A DNA stretch of 9,310 nt from Candidatus Hydrogenedentota bacterium (GTDB taxonomy: Bacteria > Hydrogenedentota > Hydrogenedentia > Hydrogenedentales > SLHB01), in contig JAFGTL010000676.1 in NCBI GenBank assembly GCA_016934125.1, positions 1 to 9,310 of the forward strand. Reading direction: 5' to 3'. The translations under genes were made by a program, and so were the position numbers. The notes under the pieces were generated by a model. The model was not told where the DNA came from. It saw nothing but the letters and a program-made list of their open reading frames with translations, and made no database searches. This document shows, piece after piece, positions 1 to 6,011 of this stretch; the stretch's first letter is position 1, and every line of letters starts with the position of its first letter.

Positions 1-360
1 GCCGAATATGGCATCGAGTTCGGCGGGCGTGTTGGCGCGGTGGCTGCCCGTGCCCACGAGGATGGTGACGCGCTCCGCCGGCACCGGCAACGCCTGGAGA
101 AGCCACGGAACGAGCAAGTGGTTCGGCACGGGCCGGGTGCCGTCGGACGTCACGATGGCCACGCGATCCCCGGGGCCGACGAGTTCGTGGAGCGGGGGCG
201 CGGCGATGGGTTCGGCGGCGGCATCGAGAAACGCGCCAAAGGGATCGGCCAGGGCGGGCGCGTGGCGCGGGCGGATGACGTGCCAGTCCGCGCGCCCCGG
301 CTCGAGCCGGAGCGGGATTGCGCCCTTCCCGTAGGCGATGGCAACCGTCGACGGCTCCAC
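1..360 (-). CDS. larA: LarA-family nickel-dependent racemase/epimerase, N-terminal part (3' end outside window)
   Basis: Partial gene: 120 residues are visible and the reading frame runs off the left edge. The family is LarA (DUF2088 N-terminal domain): cytoplasmic enzymes that racemise or epimerise 2-hydroxyacids such as lactate using a nickel-pincer nucleotide cofactor. The diagnostic signature is SDGTRPVP at residues 72-79. D73 and R76 fit the conserved Asp and Arg of the family's DxTRP-type motif. It is followed by ILVGTGSHR (100-108), whose His107 fits the conserved active-site histidine of LarA. The start is GTG at 360, chosen because GGGAGGA lies 6 nt upstream (367-373). The aminotransferase gene ends only 24 nt upstream, so the two are very probably one operon. 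The C-terminal domain, with the residue that binds the pincer cofactor, is not in the window. Substrate cannot be assigned, since homologues act on several hydroxyacids. No larB, larC or larE is visible here. Confidence 0.85.
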   Translation of the reverse strand, partial: MEPSTVAIAYGKGAIPLRLEPGRADWHVIRPRHAPALADPFGAFLDAAAEPIAAPPLHELVGPGDRVAIVTSDGTRPVPNHLLVPWLLQALPVPAERVTILVGTGSHRANTPAELDAIFG

Positions 361-384
361 GGCCTGTCCTCCCGCGTAGCGGCG

Positions 385-1557
385 CTAGCGGCCGGCCACC
401 TTCTTTACGGTCTGAATCAGCCCGCGGAGATCGTCGCCGGATCGGTTGATGGCCGTTCCGAGATACACCGTCCGTTTGAGATACGCCAGCGTGTCGGGGC
501 ACATGTCCTTCGAGTACTCGACGTCGTAGCCGCAGAGCTTGAAGGGATCGCGGGCGGGATGGTGGGCGCCGCGTTTCTCGAGCACGGGCGTCCAGTTCGA
601 GTACACGTGGATGCCCGAGTCGATGGGCGACGCGACGGTCATGCCCTCGGCCTTCATGCCGTCGATGAACCGGCGGGCCTCCGTTTCGGTGTCGAACAGG
701 AGGCCGAGCGTGGTGGCGCAGTCGCCCGCCGGATCGTGGATCGGGTTGAACGAGAAGGCCGACACGCCCGACAGCTCGCCCATGAGCATGCGTTTCTCGG
801 CACGCAGCGTATCGAGGATTCCGTCGAGCCGGCTGAGCTGCACGCGCAGAATGGCCGACAGGATTTCGTTCATGCGGTAGTTCGAGCCGATGAACATCGG
901 CGTCTCGACGTCGCCCGCATGGGCCCGGAACGCGCACCCGAGATCGTGGTATACGAGCGCCTTCTGATACACGGCCGTGTCGTTCGTGACCACCGCCCCG
1001 CCCTCCCCGCAGGTGATGATCTTGAAGAAGTTGAACGAGTTGGCGCCCGCCGTGCCGATGGCGCCGAGCCGTTTGCCCTTGTACGAGCCGCCGTCGGCCT
1101 GGCACGCGTCCTCGAGCACCACGAGCCCGTGCTCGGCCGCCACCGCCATGAGCCCGTCCATGTCGCAGGGGAACCCGCACATGTGCACCGGCATGATGGC
1201 CTTGGTGCGCGCCGTGATCTTGCGCTCCACATCCGCCGGATCGAGCGTCAGCGACTCGTCCACCTCGGCGATCACCGGGATGGCCCCGAGCGTGATGGCC
1301 GCAACCGGCGTGGCCATCCACGTGTAGGCCGGCACGATCACCTCGTCGCCCGGGCCGATGTCCATGCCCGCCAGCGCGCACGTCAACGCCGCCGTCCCGC
1401 TCGTCACGGCCAGCGCGTGCCGCGCCCCGAGGAGTTCGGCCCATTCCGCCTCAAACTGATCGGTTTCGCCCCCTTCGCCGCCGCGATACCGGAACAACTG
1501 GCCCGATTCGATCACCCGGCGGACGGCCTCTACCTCTTGATTGTCGATGATGTACAT
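385..1557 (-). CDS. DegT/DnrJ/EryC1/StrS family PLP-dependent aminotransferase
   Basis: A 390-residue cytoplasmic fold-type I PLP enzyme, full length for the DegT/AHBA-synthase family, which typically aminates keto-sugars, keto-cyclitols or related ketones. Visible landmarks are the phosphate-binding TSGTAAL (52-58), VLEDACQA (147-154) with D150 placed to contact the PLP pyridine nitrogen, and FNFFKIITCGEGG (175-187) with K179 as the Schiff-base lysine. SNYRMNE follows at 225-231. The catalytic lysine is present, so it should be an aminotransferase rather than a lysine-less dehydratase variant. The start is ATG at 1557, with GAGGAGGA 7 nt upstream (1565-1572). It is the first gene of a minus-strand pair with the LarA homologue. 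The pairing suggests a pathway handling a hydroxy- or keto-acid or sugar derivative, but the substrate is unknown. Six-carbon sugar nucleotides are the commonest substrates in the family, and no nucleotide-sugar genes are visible nearby. Confidence 0.92.
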   Translation of the reverse strand: MYIIDNQEVEAVRRVIESGQLFRYRGGEGGETDQFEAEWAELLGARHALAVTSGTAALTCALAGMDIGPGDEVIVPAYTWMATPVAAITLGAIPVIAEVDESLTLDPADVERKITARTKAIMPVHMCGFPCDMDGLMAVAAEHGLVVLEDACQADGGSYKGKRLGAIGTAGANSFNFFKIITCGEGGAVVTNDTAVYQKALVYHDLGCAFRAHAGDVETPMFIGSNYRMNEILSAILRVQLSRLDGILDTLRAEKRMLMGELSGVSAFSFNPIHDPAGDCATTLGLLFDTETEARRFIDGMKAEGMTVASPIDSGIHVYSNWTPVLEKRGAHHPARDPFKLCGYDVEYSKDMCPDTLAYLKRTVYLGTAINRSGDDLRGLIQTVKKVAGR

Positions 1558-1594
1558 CCTCGCGTCCTCCTCTTCCCGCTGGCAGCACGGGGGT

Positions 1595-1600
1595 AGTGTA
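1595..1600 (-). promoter_or_regulatory. Weak candidate -10 box for the aminotransferase-larA operon
   Basis: TACACT on the minus strand matches the sigma-70 -10 consensus at 4 of 6 positions and would give a leader of about 30 nt before the ATG at 1557. No convincing -35 is seen: TTCCCG lies 18 nt upstream. Treat as tentative. Confidence 0.22.
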
Positions 1601-1693
1601 GCCTGTTGGGGGCCCTCCGGGAAAGTCGGCCCGCGAGGCGCCGCGCCCGGTAGCGCCGCGGGGGCGGGGCCAGGGCGCCGGGGCGAATCAGGC

Positions 1694-1723
1694 TTGACAG
1701 CGGCCGGGGCGCCGTGGTATTAC
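1694..1723 (+). promoter_or_regulatory. Sigma-70-like promoter for the prepilin-like gene
   Basis: A perfect -35 box TTGACA (1694-1699) is followed after 18 nt by TATTAC (1718-1723), a 4 of 6 match to TATAAT. Transcription would begin near 1730, giving a leader of about 57 nt before the ATG at 1787. The -10 is overlapped by the left arm of the inverted repeat at 1717-1743, so a repressor bound there would block it. Confidence 0.55.
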
Positions 1724-1743
1724 TTTTCCGGTATTTGTAATAC
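1717..1743. promoter_or_regulatory. Perfect inverted repeat GTATTAC-N13-GTAATAC, candidate NikR operator
   Basis: Seven-base arms at 1717-1723 and 1737-1743 are perfect reverse complements, separated by 13 bases, so half-site centres are 20 bp (about two helical turns) apart. The repeat covers the -10 and the expected start of the promoter upstream of the prepilin-like gene, a typical repressor position. From memory, NikR sites in some non-enteric bacteria are described as GTGTTAC-N13/14-GTAACAC, which differs by one base per arm. NikR is encoded 1.2 kb downstream (2948-3367). The assignment to NikR is inference; the repeat itself is directly visible. Confidence 0.5.
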
Positions 1744-1786
1744 TGCGGCCCGGGGCGGGCCGCTACCCTGGGAAGGAGACGTTTCC

Positions 1787-2752
1787 ATGCGACGAGGTTT
1801 CACCCTGATTGAGCTCTTGGTTGTCATCGCCATTATCGGCATTCTCGCCTCGATTCTGCTTCCGGCTCTGGCCCGGGCGCGGGAGGCGGCCCGGCGCGCG
1901 TCGTGCGCCAACAACCTGAAACAGTTCGGGATCGTATACAAGATGTTCGCCAACGAGAGCGCGGGCGAAGTCTGGCCGCCGATGCCGCCCTTCGCCAATC
2001 CCGGGGGCGTGCCGGTGTTCGCGTCGGCCGATCCGGATCTGGTGTATCCCGAATACCTGACGGATCTGTCGATTGCGCTGTGCCCGTCCGACCTCTGCAC
2101 GGACGCGTCGGGGAGCTACGTGGCGCCGCGCCTGCCGGACGGCACCATCGAGGAGCACCTCGAAGCGGTGGACGCCGCGGGCGATCAACTGAGTGCGCAG
2201 TACTTCCGGGCGGCCGCGCTGAGCCGCTCCTACTGGTATCACGGCTACGCCATGTCGAACGTGGACGAGTTCTACGGGATCTGGAACGCTACCGGCTCGC
2301 AACCCGTCGAGTCCACCATCGCCTCCGGCACCATTGTGGGCGCGTCGACGCTCTTCATGCCGGTAAGCGTCAAGGACTGGACGGGCGACTTGACGCTGTC
2401 GACGCAACTGGCGTGGACGGCGATCCTCGGAACGGGATTCGCGGGCGGCTCCGAGGTGCTCCGGCTACGGGAGGGCATCGAGCGCTTCGCCATCACCGAC
2501 ATCAACAACCCGGCCGCAACCGCGATGGGGCAGAGCGAAGTGGCCGTCATGCTCGACGTGTTCGGCAGCTTCGAGGACGCGGCTGACGCTGCGGGCGGCA
2601 TCGTGTTCAACCATATTCCCGGCGGGTGCAACGTGCTCTACATGGACGGACACGTCCGGTTCATCAAGTACGACACGGAATTCCCCGTCATCGCCGATGA
2701 AGACAACAACGGAGGCATCCCGCGCCAGATCGGCCATTACGGACTCGGCTGA
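1787..2752 (+). CDS. DUF1559-type prepilin-like protein with N-terminal methylation motif
   Basis: 321 residues. The N-terminus has a type IV prepilin signal: MRRG cleaved before F5, with the conserved glutamate E9 (position 5 of the mature protein) and a hydrophobic helix to about residue 27. It continues into SCANNLKQFGIVYK (39-52), typical of the DUF1559 pseudopilins that are abundant in planctomycetes and relatives. The C-terminus carries HIPGGCNVLYMDGH (276-289), the H-Xn-DG processing-associated motif. The spacing is H-X10-DG rather than the usual X9. Such proteins are exported through type II secretion or type IV pilus-like machinery and may act as surface pseudopilins; the precise role is unknown. 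ATG 1787 is chosen because GGAG (1775-1778) lies 8 nt upstream and the prepilin motif begins there. The frame is open back to 1541, but that part overlaps the promoter. It may share a transcript with nikR, which lies 195 nt downstream, across a strong hairpin. Confidence 0.9.
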   Translation: MRRGFTLIELLVVIAIIGILASILLPALARAREAARRASCANNLKQFGIVYKMFANESAGEVWPPMPPFANPGGVPVFASADPDLVYPEYLTDLSIALCPSDLCTDASGSYVAPRLPDGTIEEHLEAVDAAGDQLSAQYFRAAALSRSYWYHGYAMSNVDEFYGIWNATGSQPVESTIASGTIVGASTLFMPVSVKDWTGDLTLSTQLAWTAILGTGFAGGSEVLRLREGIERFAITDINNPAATAMGQSEVAVMLDVFGSFEDAADAAGGIVFNHIPGGCNVLYMDGHVRFIKYDTEFPVIADEDNNGGIPRQIGHYGLG

Positions 2753-2794
2753 GTCACCCGGCAGGGGGCTTGTCCATTCTTTCCTCCCCCAGTC

Positions 2795-2831
2795 AGCGGG
2801 CTCCGGGCAAAGGGGAAGCCCGGGGCCCGCT
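2795..2831. terminator. Strong GC-rich hairpin between the prepilin-like gene and nikR
   Basis: The arms GCGGGCTCCGGG (2796-2807) and CCCGGGGCCCGC (2819-2830) pair over 12 bp with one G-U. A flanking A-T pair extends this to 13 bp, and the loop is 11 nt. It lies 42 nt after the prepilin stop and 117 nt before nikR. There is no U-tract after it (TCTCC follows). It may terminate or attenuate transcription from the pilin promoter, or act as an RNA-stability element. Which of these applies cannot be told from sequence. Confidence 0.5.
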
Positions 2832-2947
2832 CTCCATGCGCGCTCATAGGCCGCGGCTTTTCTCCCCGGGCGGCATCTGCTATCCTCGGCGTACACCAAC
2901 CGGCCCGAGTGGCGCATGGCGGCACGTCGAGACGCAGAGGAGGGATC

Positions 2948-3367
2948 ATGTCATCTGATCTGGTTCGGATGAGTTTCACCATCGACAAAGGCCTGATGCG
3001 GCGGATGGAGCGCCTGCTCCGGGGCGGCCGGCACGGAAACCGCTCCGAGTTCATCCGCGATCTCATCCGCGCGCGCCTCGTCGAGGAGGAGTGGAAGGCC
3101 GACGAAGAGGCCGTAGGCACCATCACCCTCGTCTACAACCACGAGGTGCGCCAACTCGCCGACAAGCTGACGTCCCTGCAGCACGAACACCACCACGACG
3201 TCCTCGCCACCACCCATGTCCATCTCGATCGCCACATCTGCGCCGAGATGATCATGGTGAAGGGCCGCCCCCGCATCATCGAGGAGATGACCGAGCAACT
3301 CCGCCAGCAGAAGGGCGTGCTCCACGCCGCCGTGTCCATGGGATCGACGGGCAAACGGCTGACTTGA
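2948..3367 (+). CDS. nikR: NikR, nickel-responsive transcriptional regulator
   Basis: 139 residues, the usual NikR length. An N-terminal ribbon-helix-helix domain (about 5-45: beta strand LVRMSFTID, then helices including NRSEFIRDLI) binds DNA as a dimer. The C-terminal ACT-like domain forms the tetramer and binds nickel. All four high-affinity nickel ligands are in place: H79, H90, H92 and C98, in QHEHHHD and TTHVHLDRHICAE. The spacing 79/+11/+13/+19 matches E. coli H76, H87, H89 and C95. The protein should bind Ni(II) and repress nickel uptake or nickel-linked genes when nickel is plentiful. ATG 2948 is selected for the GGAGGG just upstream; the frame is open to 2909 without a better site. 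No nickel transporter is visible in the window. The candidate operator at 1717-1743 suggests control of the preceding gene and perhaps autoregulation. The gene is convergent with the glycoside-hydrolase-like gene, 24 nt apart. Confidence 0.95.
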   Translation: MSSDLVRMSFTIDKGLMRRMERLLRGGRHGNRSEFIRDLIRARLVEEEWKADEEAVGTITLVYNHEVRQLADKLTSLQHEHHHDVLATTHVHLDRHICAEMIMVKGRPRIIEEMTEQLRQQKGVLHAAVSMGSTGKRLT

Positions 3368-3374
3368 CGCCGCG

Positions 3375-3403
3375 AAAAGCCCCCGGCCCGCCTACGGCGC
3401 CGG
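3375..3403 (-). terminator. Possible terminator of the glycoside-hydrolase-like gene
   Basis: On the minus strand, CCGGC and GCC pair with GGC and GCCGG around a GTA loop, with a two-base bulge. GGGGGCTTTT follows. The stem contains the TAG stop codon (3392-3394). The short T-run and the bulge make this only a moderate candidate. It lies in the 24-nt gap shared with the end of nikR. Confidence 0.3.
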
Positions 3404-4645
3404 AAACAGGAACAGCCGGCCCTCGCCCGCGTCCAGCGAAATCTGCACCCCCTCCATGGCCGGACTGTCGTCCAGCAGGGGGATTTCGGTGCCCGTCCAC
3501 TTGTCCACCTCGACGATCTGCTCGAGGGGCGTGTCGAACTCGACGGTAGGCCATGCCGAGTACGCGAAGTGGTAGTTGTTGAACAGCACGGCGCGGCGGC
3601 CGTCGGCGTGCGTAAACGCCCCGACGAGGTAGTCGAAATCGGGATCGTAGTCGGCCTTGGACAGGTTCCGGATCGGCGTGCCCTTGAGGGCCTCGGCCGG
3701 ATCGTCGCCCGGCTCGACGCGATACACACCGGTGCTCGTGAGTTGCATGAGCGTCGGCCCGAGGTTCGCGATCTGCTCGTTGATACGCCGCGCCTCATAC
3801 CAATGGCGCGTGCGGCGGTCGTCGCGGGTGATGATGGCGCCGCCTTTCGGGAACTCGCCGCCCCCCGGCGTGTAGTAGCAGAAATAGAGGACGCCCTTCG
3901 CGCCATAGGCGATCGAGGTGTAAATCTGCCAGCGCAACTGGGCCTCGGTGGGATCGGTTTGGCTGCCGAAGGGCATGCTATTGAAAAAGTTCCAGAAGGG
4001 GATGCCTTCCTGAAGCGCGTACTTCCGCATGACGTCCAGGTTGGCGCAGTACCCCCCGCGGCCGTCGGCGCCGGGCTTGAACAGCGGATAGTGATCCATC
4101 GACAGCACGCCCGTGCCCACCTCCGCGCAGAACCGGGCCACGTGTTCGTCGTACGAGGCCGTGCCGAGCTGTTTCTCGTTGGCGTAGTCCGGGAACAGGT
4201 TGATGTAGGCGAGTTTCCCCGGCCGGGCGGCACGGATCGCGTCAACGCGTTCGCGCAGGGCGGGGAAATCAGTCGCGTTCGGCTCATCCTTCACGCGGTA
4301 CCCCCAACAGGCCGGGCCATCGGGCAGTTGATCGGGCTCGACGCCGTGGGAATCGACCACGGCCATGAGGCCGTACTTGGCGCACAAGTCGAGCTGGCGC
4401 TGGATGCCCTCCGCGCCCCCGCCGCCGAATCCGCCCAGCACAAACGTGAAATGCGCCTCGGCGATCTCGGCATACCGCGCGTCCATCTTGTCATCCGCGG
4501 GCGGATCCACCCAGAAGCCGATGGCAAACCGATCCTGGACGAACCGCGCCCCGGGCTCCGCCGCCCCGGCCGCTCCGGCCGCGAACACCACCGAAACCAA
4601 CAAACAACCTGCACCGATTGCAGCACACATGGCACGTACTCTCAT
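3392..4645 (-). CDS. Secreted TIM-barrel protein, putative glycoside hydrolase
   Basis: 417 residues. The N-terminus is a signal peptide (hydrophobic core about 8-26, AAGAAGAAE near the cleavage point), so the product is exported. The body reads as a beta/alpha barrel (about 35-290): strand-like segments TFVLGG, LMAVVDS, GKLAYINLFP, TGVLSMDHYPLF, IPFWNFFNS and KGVLYFCYYTP occur in order. WGYRVKDEPN (114-123) resembles the acid/base strand of clan-A glycoside hydrolases, with E121 as candidate acid/base. MDHYP (183-187) is a typical substrate-facing strand end. From about 295 a beta-rich C-terminal domain ends in VQISLDAGEGRLFLF, like the accessory sandwich of GH42-type and other large glycosidases. 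I do not recognise the exact family or substrate, and I cannot identify the nucleophile with confidence. ATG 4645 is chosen for GGAG 9 nt upstream; ATG at codon 6 is an alternative. It lies 106 nt downstream of the GT51 gene but differs sharply in base composition, so it is probably transcribed separately. Confidence 0.75.
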   Translation of the reverse strand: MRVRAMCAAIGAGCLLVSVVFAAGAAGAAEPGARFVQDRFAIGFWVDPPADDKMDARYAEIAEAHFTFVLGGFGGGGAEGIQRQLDLCAKYGLMAVVDSHGVEPDQLPDGPACWGYRVKDEPNATDFPALRERVDAIRAARPGKLAYINLFPDYANEKQLGTASYDEHVARFCAEVGTGVLSMDHYPLFKPGADGRGGYCANLDVMRKYALQEGIPFWNFFNSMPFGSQTDPTEAQLRWQIYTSIAYGAKGVLYFCYYTPGGGEFPKGGAIITRDDRRTRHWYEARRINEQIANLGPTLMQLTSTGVYRVEPGDDPAEALKGTPIRNLSKADYDPDFDYLVGAFTHADGRRAVLFNNYHFAYSAWPTVEFDTPLEQIVEVDKWTGTEIPLLDDSPAMEGVQISLDAGEGRLFLFPAP

Positions 4646-4687
4646 TAGACTTGACTCCCGCCAGTAGAACCTTCCTCGAAAGACCCC

Positions 4688-4693
4688 ATTCTA
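4688..4693 (-). promoter_or_regulatory. Weak candidate -10 box upstream of the glycoside-hydrolase-like gene
   Basis: TAGAAT on the minus strand matches the -10 consensus at 5 of 6 positions and would give a leader of about 35 nt. No convincing -35 lies 16-18 nt upstream. A 6-bp inverted repeat, GTAGAA (4664-4669) with TTCTAC (4689-4694), overlaps the -10 and could be an operator or chance. Tentative. Confidence 0.25.
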
Positions 4694-4751
4694 CAGGACG
4701 CGCCCCGCGGAGATACAGAACCGCCTATTCCGAGCGATGACGCCCGGCAAG

Positions 4752-5963
4752 TCAAGCTGATTCGTAAGTCTGTCCGTGAATCCCCCGCTGGTACAAATCT
4801 AGAAGATGGTTTGATCGACGCGACAACTTCTCGCTCCAAGCGGCATTGACCGTCTTCGGCTGTGGATACTTCAGCCTCGCTATCAGCTCGGCGGCATCGG
4901 CGGGACTCAGGTTGTCGAGGTCCTTTTGCAGGCGGCGGCAAGCCGCCTCAATTCCTACCATCCCATATCCAAAGTACGCTATGGAGAGATAAAGGTGTGG
5001 GATCCGGGATTTGTCAATCCTCCTACTGACAAGGGTGGCAAGAGCCATTTCACGGAGTTTTCGTCTCAGACTGTATTCAAGGTCGCTCGTGGCTGTCCTG
5101 ACGAATTGTTGCTCAATTGTGCTGCCGCCTTGGCGATCATGCCGTATTAGAAGCCTCCAAATGGCGCGTGCAAGCCCCAGCGGGTCAACTCCAGCATGAG
5201 AGTAGTACCTCTTGTCCTCTCCAAGTATGAGCATCTCGATCGCCAGAGATGGCACCTTTTTGTGCTCTAATGACTGGCATGTCCACATCAGTTGGGCTTG
5301 TCTGTGCTGCAAGGAAAAGGCATTCACACTCGCCAGCACTCTACCAGTTGCATACACAATTACACCGAAGGGCCAGTTTATGGCCCTTAGCCGGCGAACA
5401 GGCTTTGGACGAACCCCTGTCGGCAGGTTGGGTTGCCATTGGCTCCATTCAACTTCTCCGTGGCTGTCCGAAGCCGTCCAGATGAATGTTCCGCCGAAGG
5501 AGCCGCGCCTCTTTCTTTTCAAAGCATGAATGGCTGAAGTCGGACGTCTTCTTCCGTCCTCGTCGATATGTATCACCACTTCAGATCTGAATAGGTATCG
5601 CTTTCGGACACTTCCAGAAATCTGGATACGGACACGCTTTGCGAACTCATATCTCGTGACATTCCCGTCATGAGCTATATCCCAAATCTTCTCGCCGCTT
5701 CCTTTGAGATGGTTGCCTTCCTGCCAAACAAGGGCTCTGTAGGCTACCTTCATGCCCTCATAGTCGCCTCTCCGTGCTCTTGTCGTTGTGGTTACGAAGA
5801 ACCAGAGGCCGTTAACCCTTGGAACTCCGAACAACACGTCCCCGAAGGCGAAAGCCAGGATCGTCAGGCCGACACCACCAACTATGGTTCCGAGTGCACC
5901 TGCCAGAATAGTCTGGAATTGGTCGCTTGCAAGAATCTGCTGAAGAACGCCCATACCGCTCAT
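4752..5963 (-). CDS. Membrane-anchored GT51 peptidoglycan glycosyltransferase with extra N-terminal beta domain
   Basis: 403 residues. GT51 enzymes polymerise lipid II into glycan strands on the outer face of the inner membrane. The GT51 domain spans about 220-395. GEDKRYYSHAGVD (248-260) carries the catalytic E249; GGSTIEQQF (279-287) is the GGSTITQQ motif with E in place of the last T. RRKLREMALA (300-309) carries the second glutamate E305. DKSRIPHLYLSIAYFGYG (317-334) follows. There is no transpeptidase domain. Unlike MtgA (about 240 residues), it has a long N-terminal part: a membrane helix (about 18-46), then a basic beta-rich domain (about 50-176, NGLW at the start and GTFIWTASDSHGEVEW at the end), then a weakly hydrophobic stretch (197-217). 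ATG 5963 directly abuts AAAGGA; ATG 5954 (codon 4) lies 9 nt from it and is the likelier true start. Base composition (about 50% G+C by eye) is clearly lower than its neighbours, suggesting transfer. Confidence 0.85.
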   Translation of the reverse strand: MSGMGVLQQILASDQFQTILAGALGTIVGGVGLTILAFAFGDVLFGVPRVNGLWFFVTTTTRARRGDYEGMKVAYRALVWQEGNHLKGSGEKIWDIAHDGNVTRYEFAKRVRIQISGSVRKRYLFRSEVVIHIDEDGRRRPTSAIHALKRKRRGSFGGTFIWTASDSHGEVEWSQWQPNLPTGVRPKPVRRLRAINWPFGVIVYATGRVLASVNAFSLQHRQAQLMWTCQSLEHKKVPSLAIEMLILGEDKRYYSHAGVDPLGLARAIWRLLIRHDRQGGSTIEQQFVRTATSDLEYSLRRKLREMALATLVSRRIDKSRIPHLYLSIAYFGYGMVGIEAACRRLQKDLDNLSPADAAELIARLKYPQPKTVNAAWSEKLSRRSNHLLDLYQRGIHGQTYESA

Positions 5964-5980
5964 TCCTTTGGTTCGGACGT

Positions 5981-6004
5981 GGGAGATTAAGGGAGATTAA
6001 GGGA
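5981..6004. repeat. Short tandem repeat, GGGAGATTAA x 2.4
   Basis: Two exact copies of the 10-mer GGGAGATTAA (5981-5990, 5991-6000) are followed by GGGA. It lies 18 nt upstream of the GT51 start codon, in that gene's leader or promoter region, next to the transposase relic. It may be a slipped-strand duplication; no function can be read from it. Confidence 0.8.
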
Positions 6005-6011
6005 CTACGAA

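Noticed and set aside
40..1596. 518-codon plus-strand open frame opposite larA and the aminotransferase
   Set aside because: It is antisense to two clearly recognisable proteins, is rich in Arg/His/Gly/Ala, shows no domain, and is expected in GC-rich DNA.
1541..1786. N-terminal extension of the prepilin-like protein
   Set aside because: It overlaps the promoter and the inverted repeat, and would place the prepilin signal 82 residues inside the protein.
3569..4648. 359-codon plus-strand open frame
   Set aside because: Mirror of the glycoside-hydrolase-like gene, low-complexity composition, no ribosome site.
4752..5963. A CBASS operon built around the Cap15-like barrel
   Set aside because: There is no CD-NTase, HORMA/TRIP13 or ubiquitin-like gene nearby; only an architectural resemblance remains.
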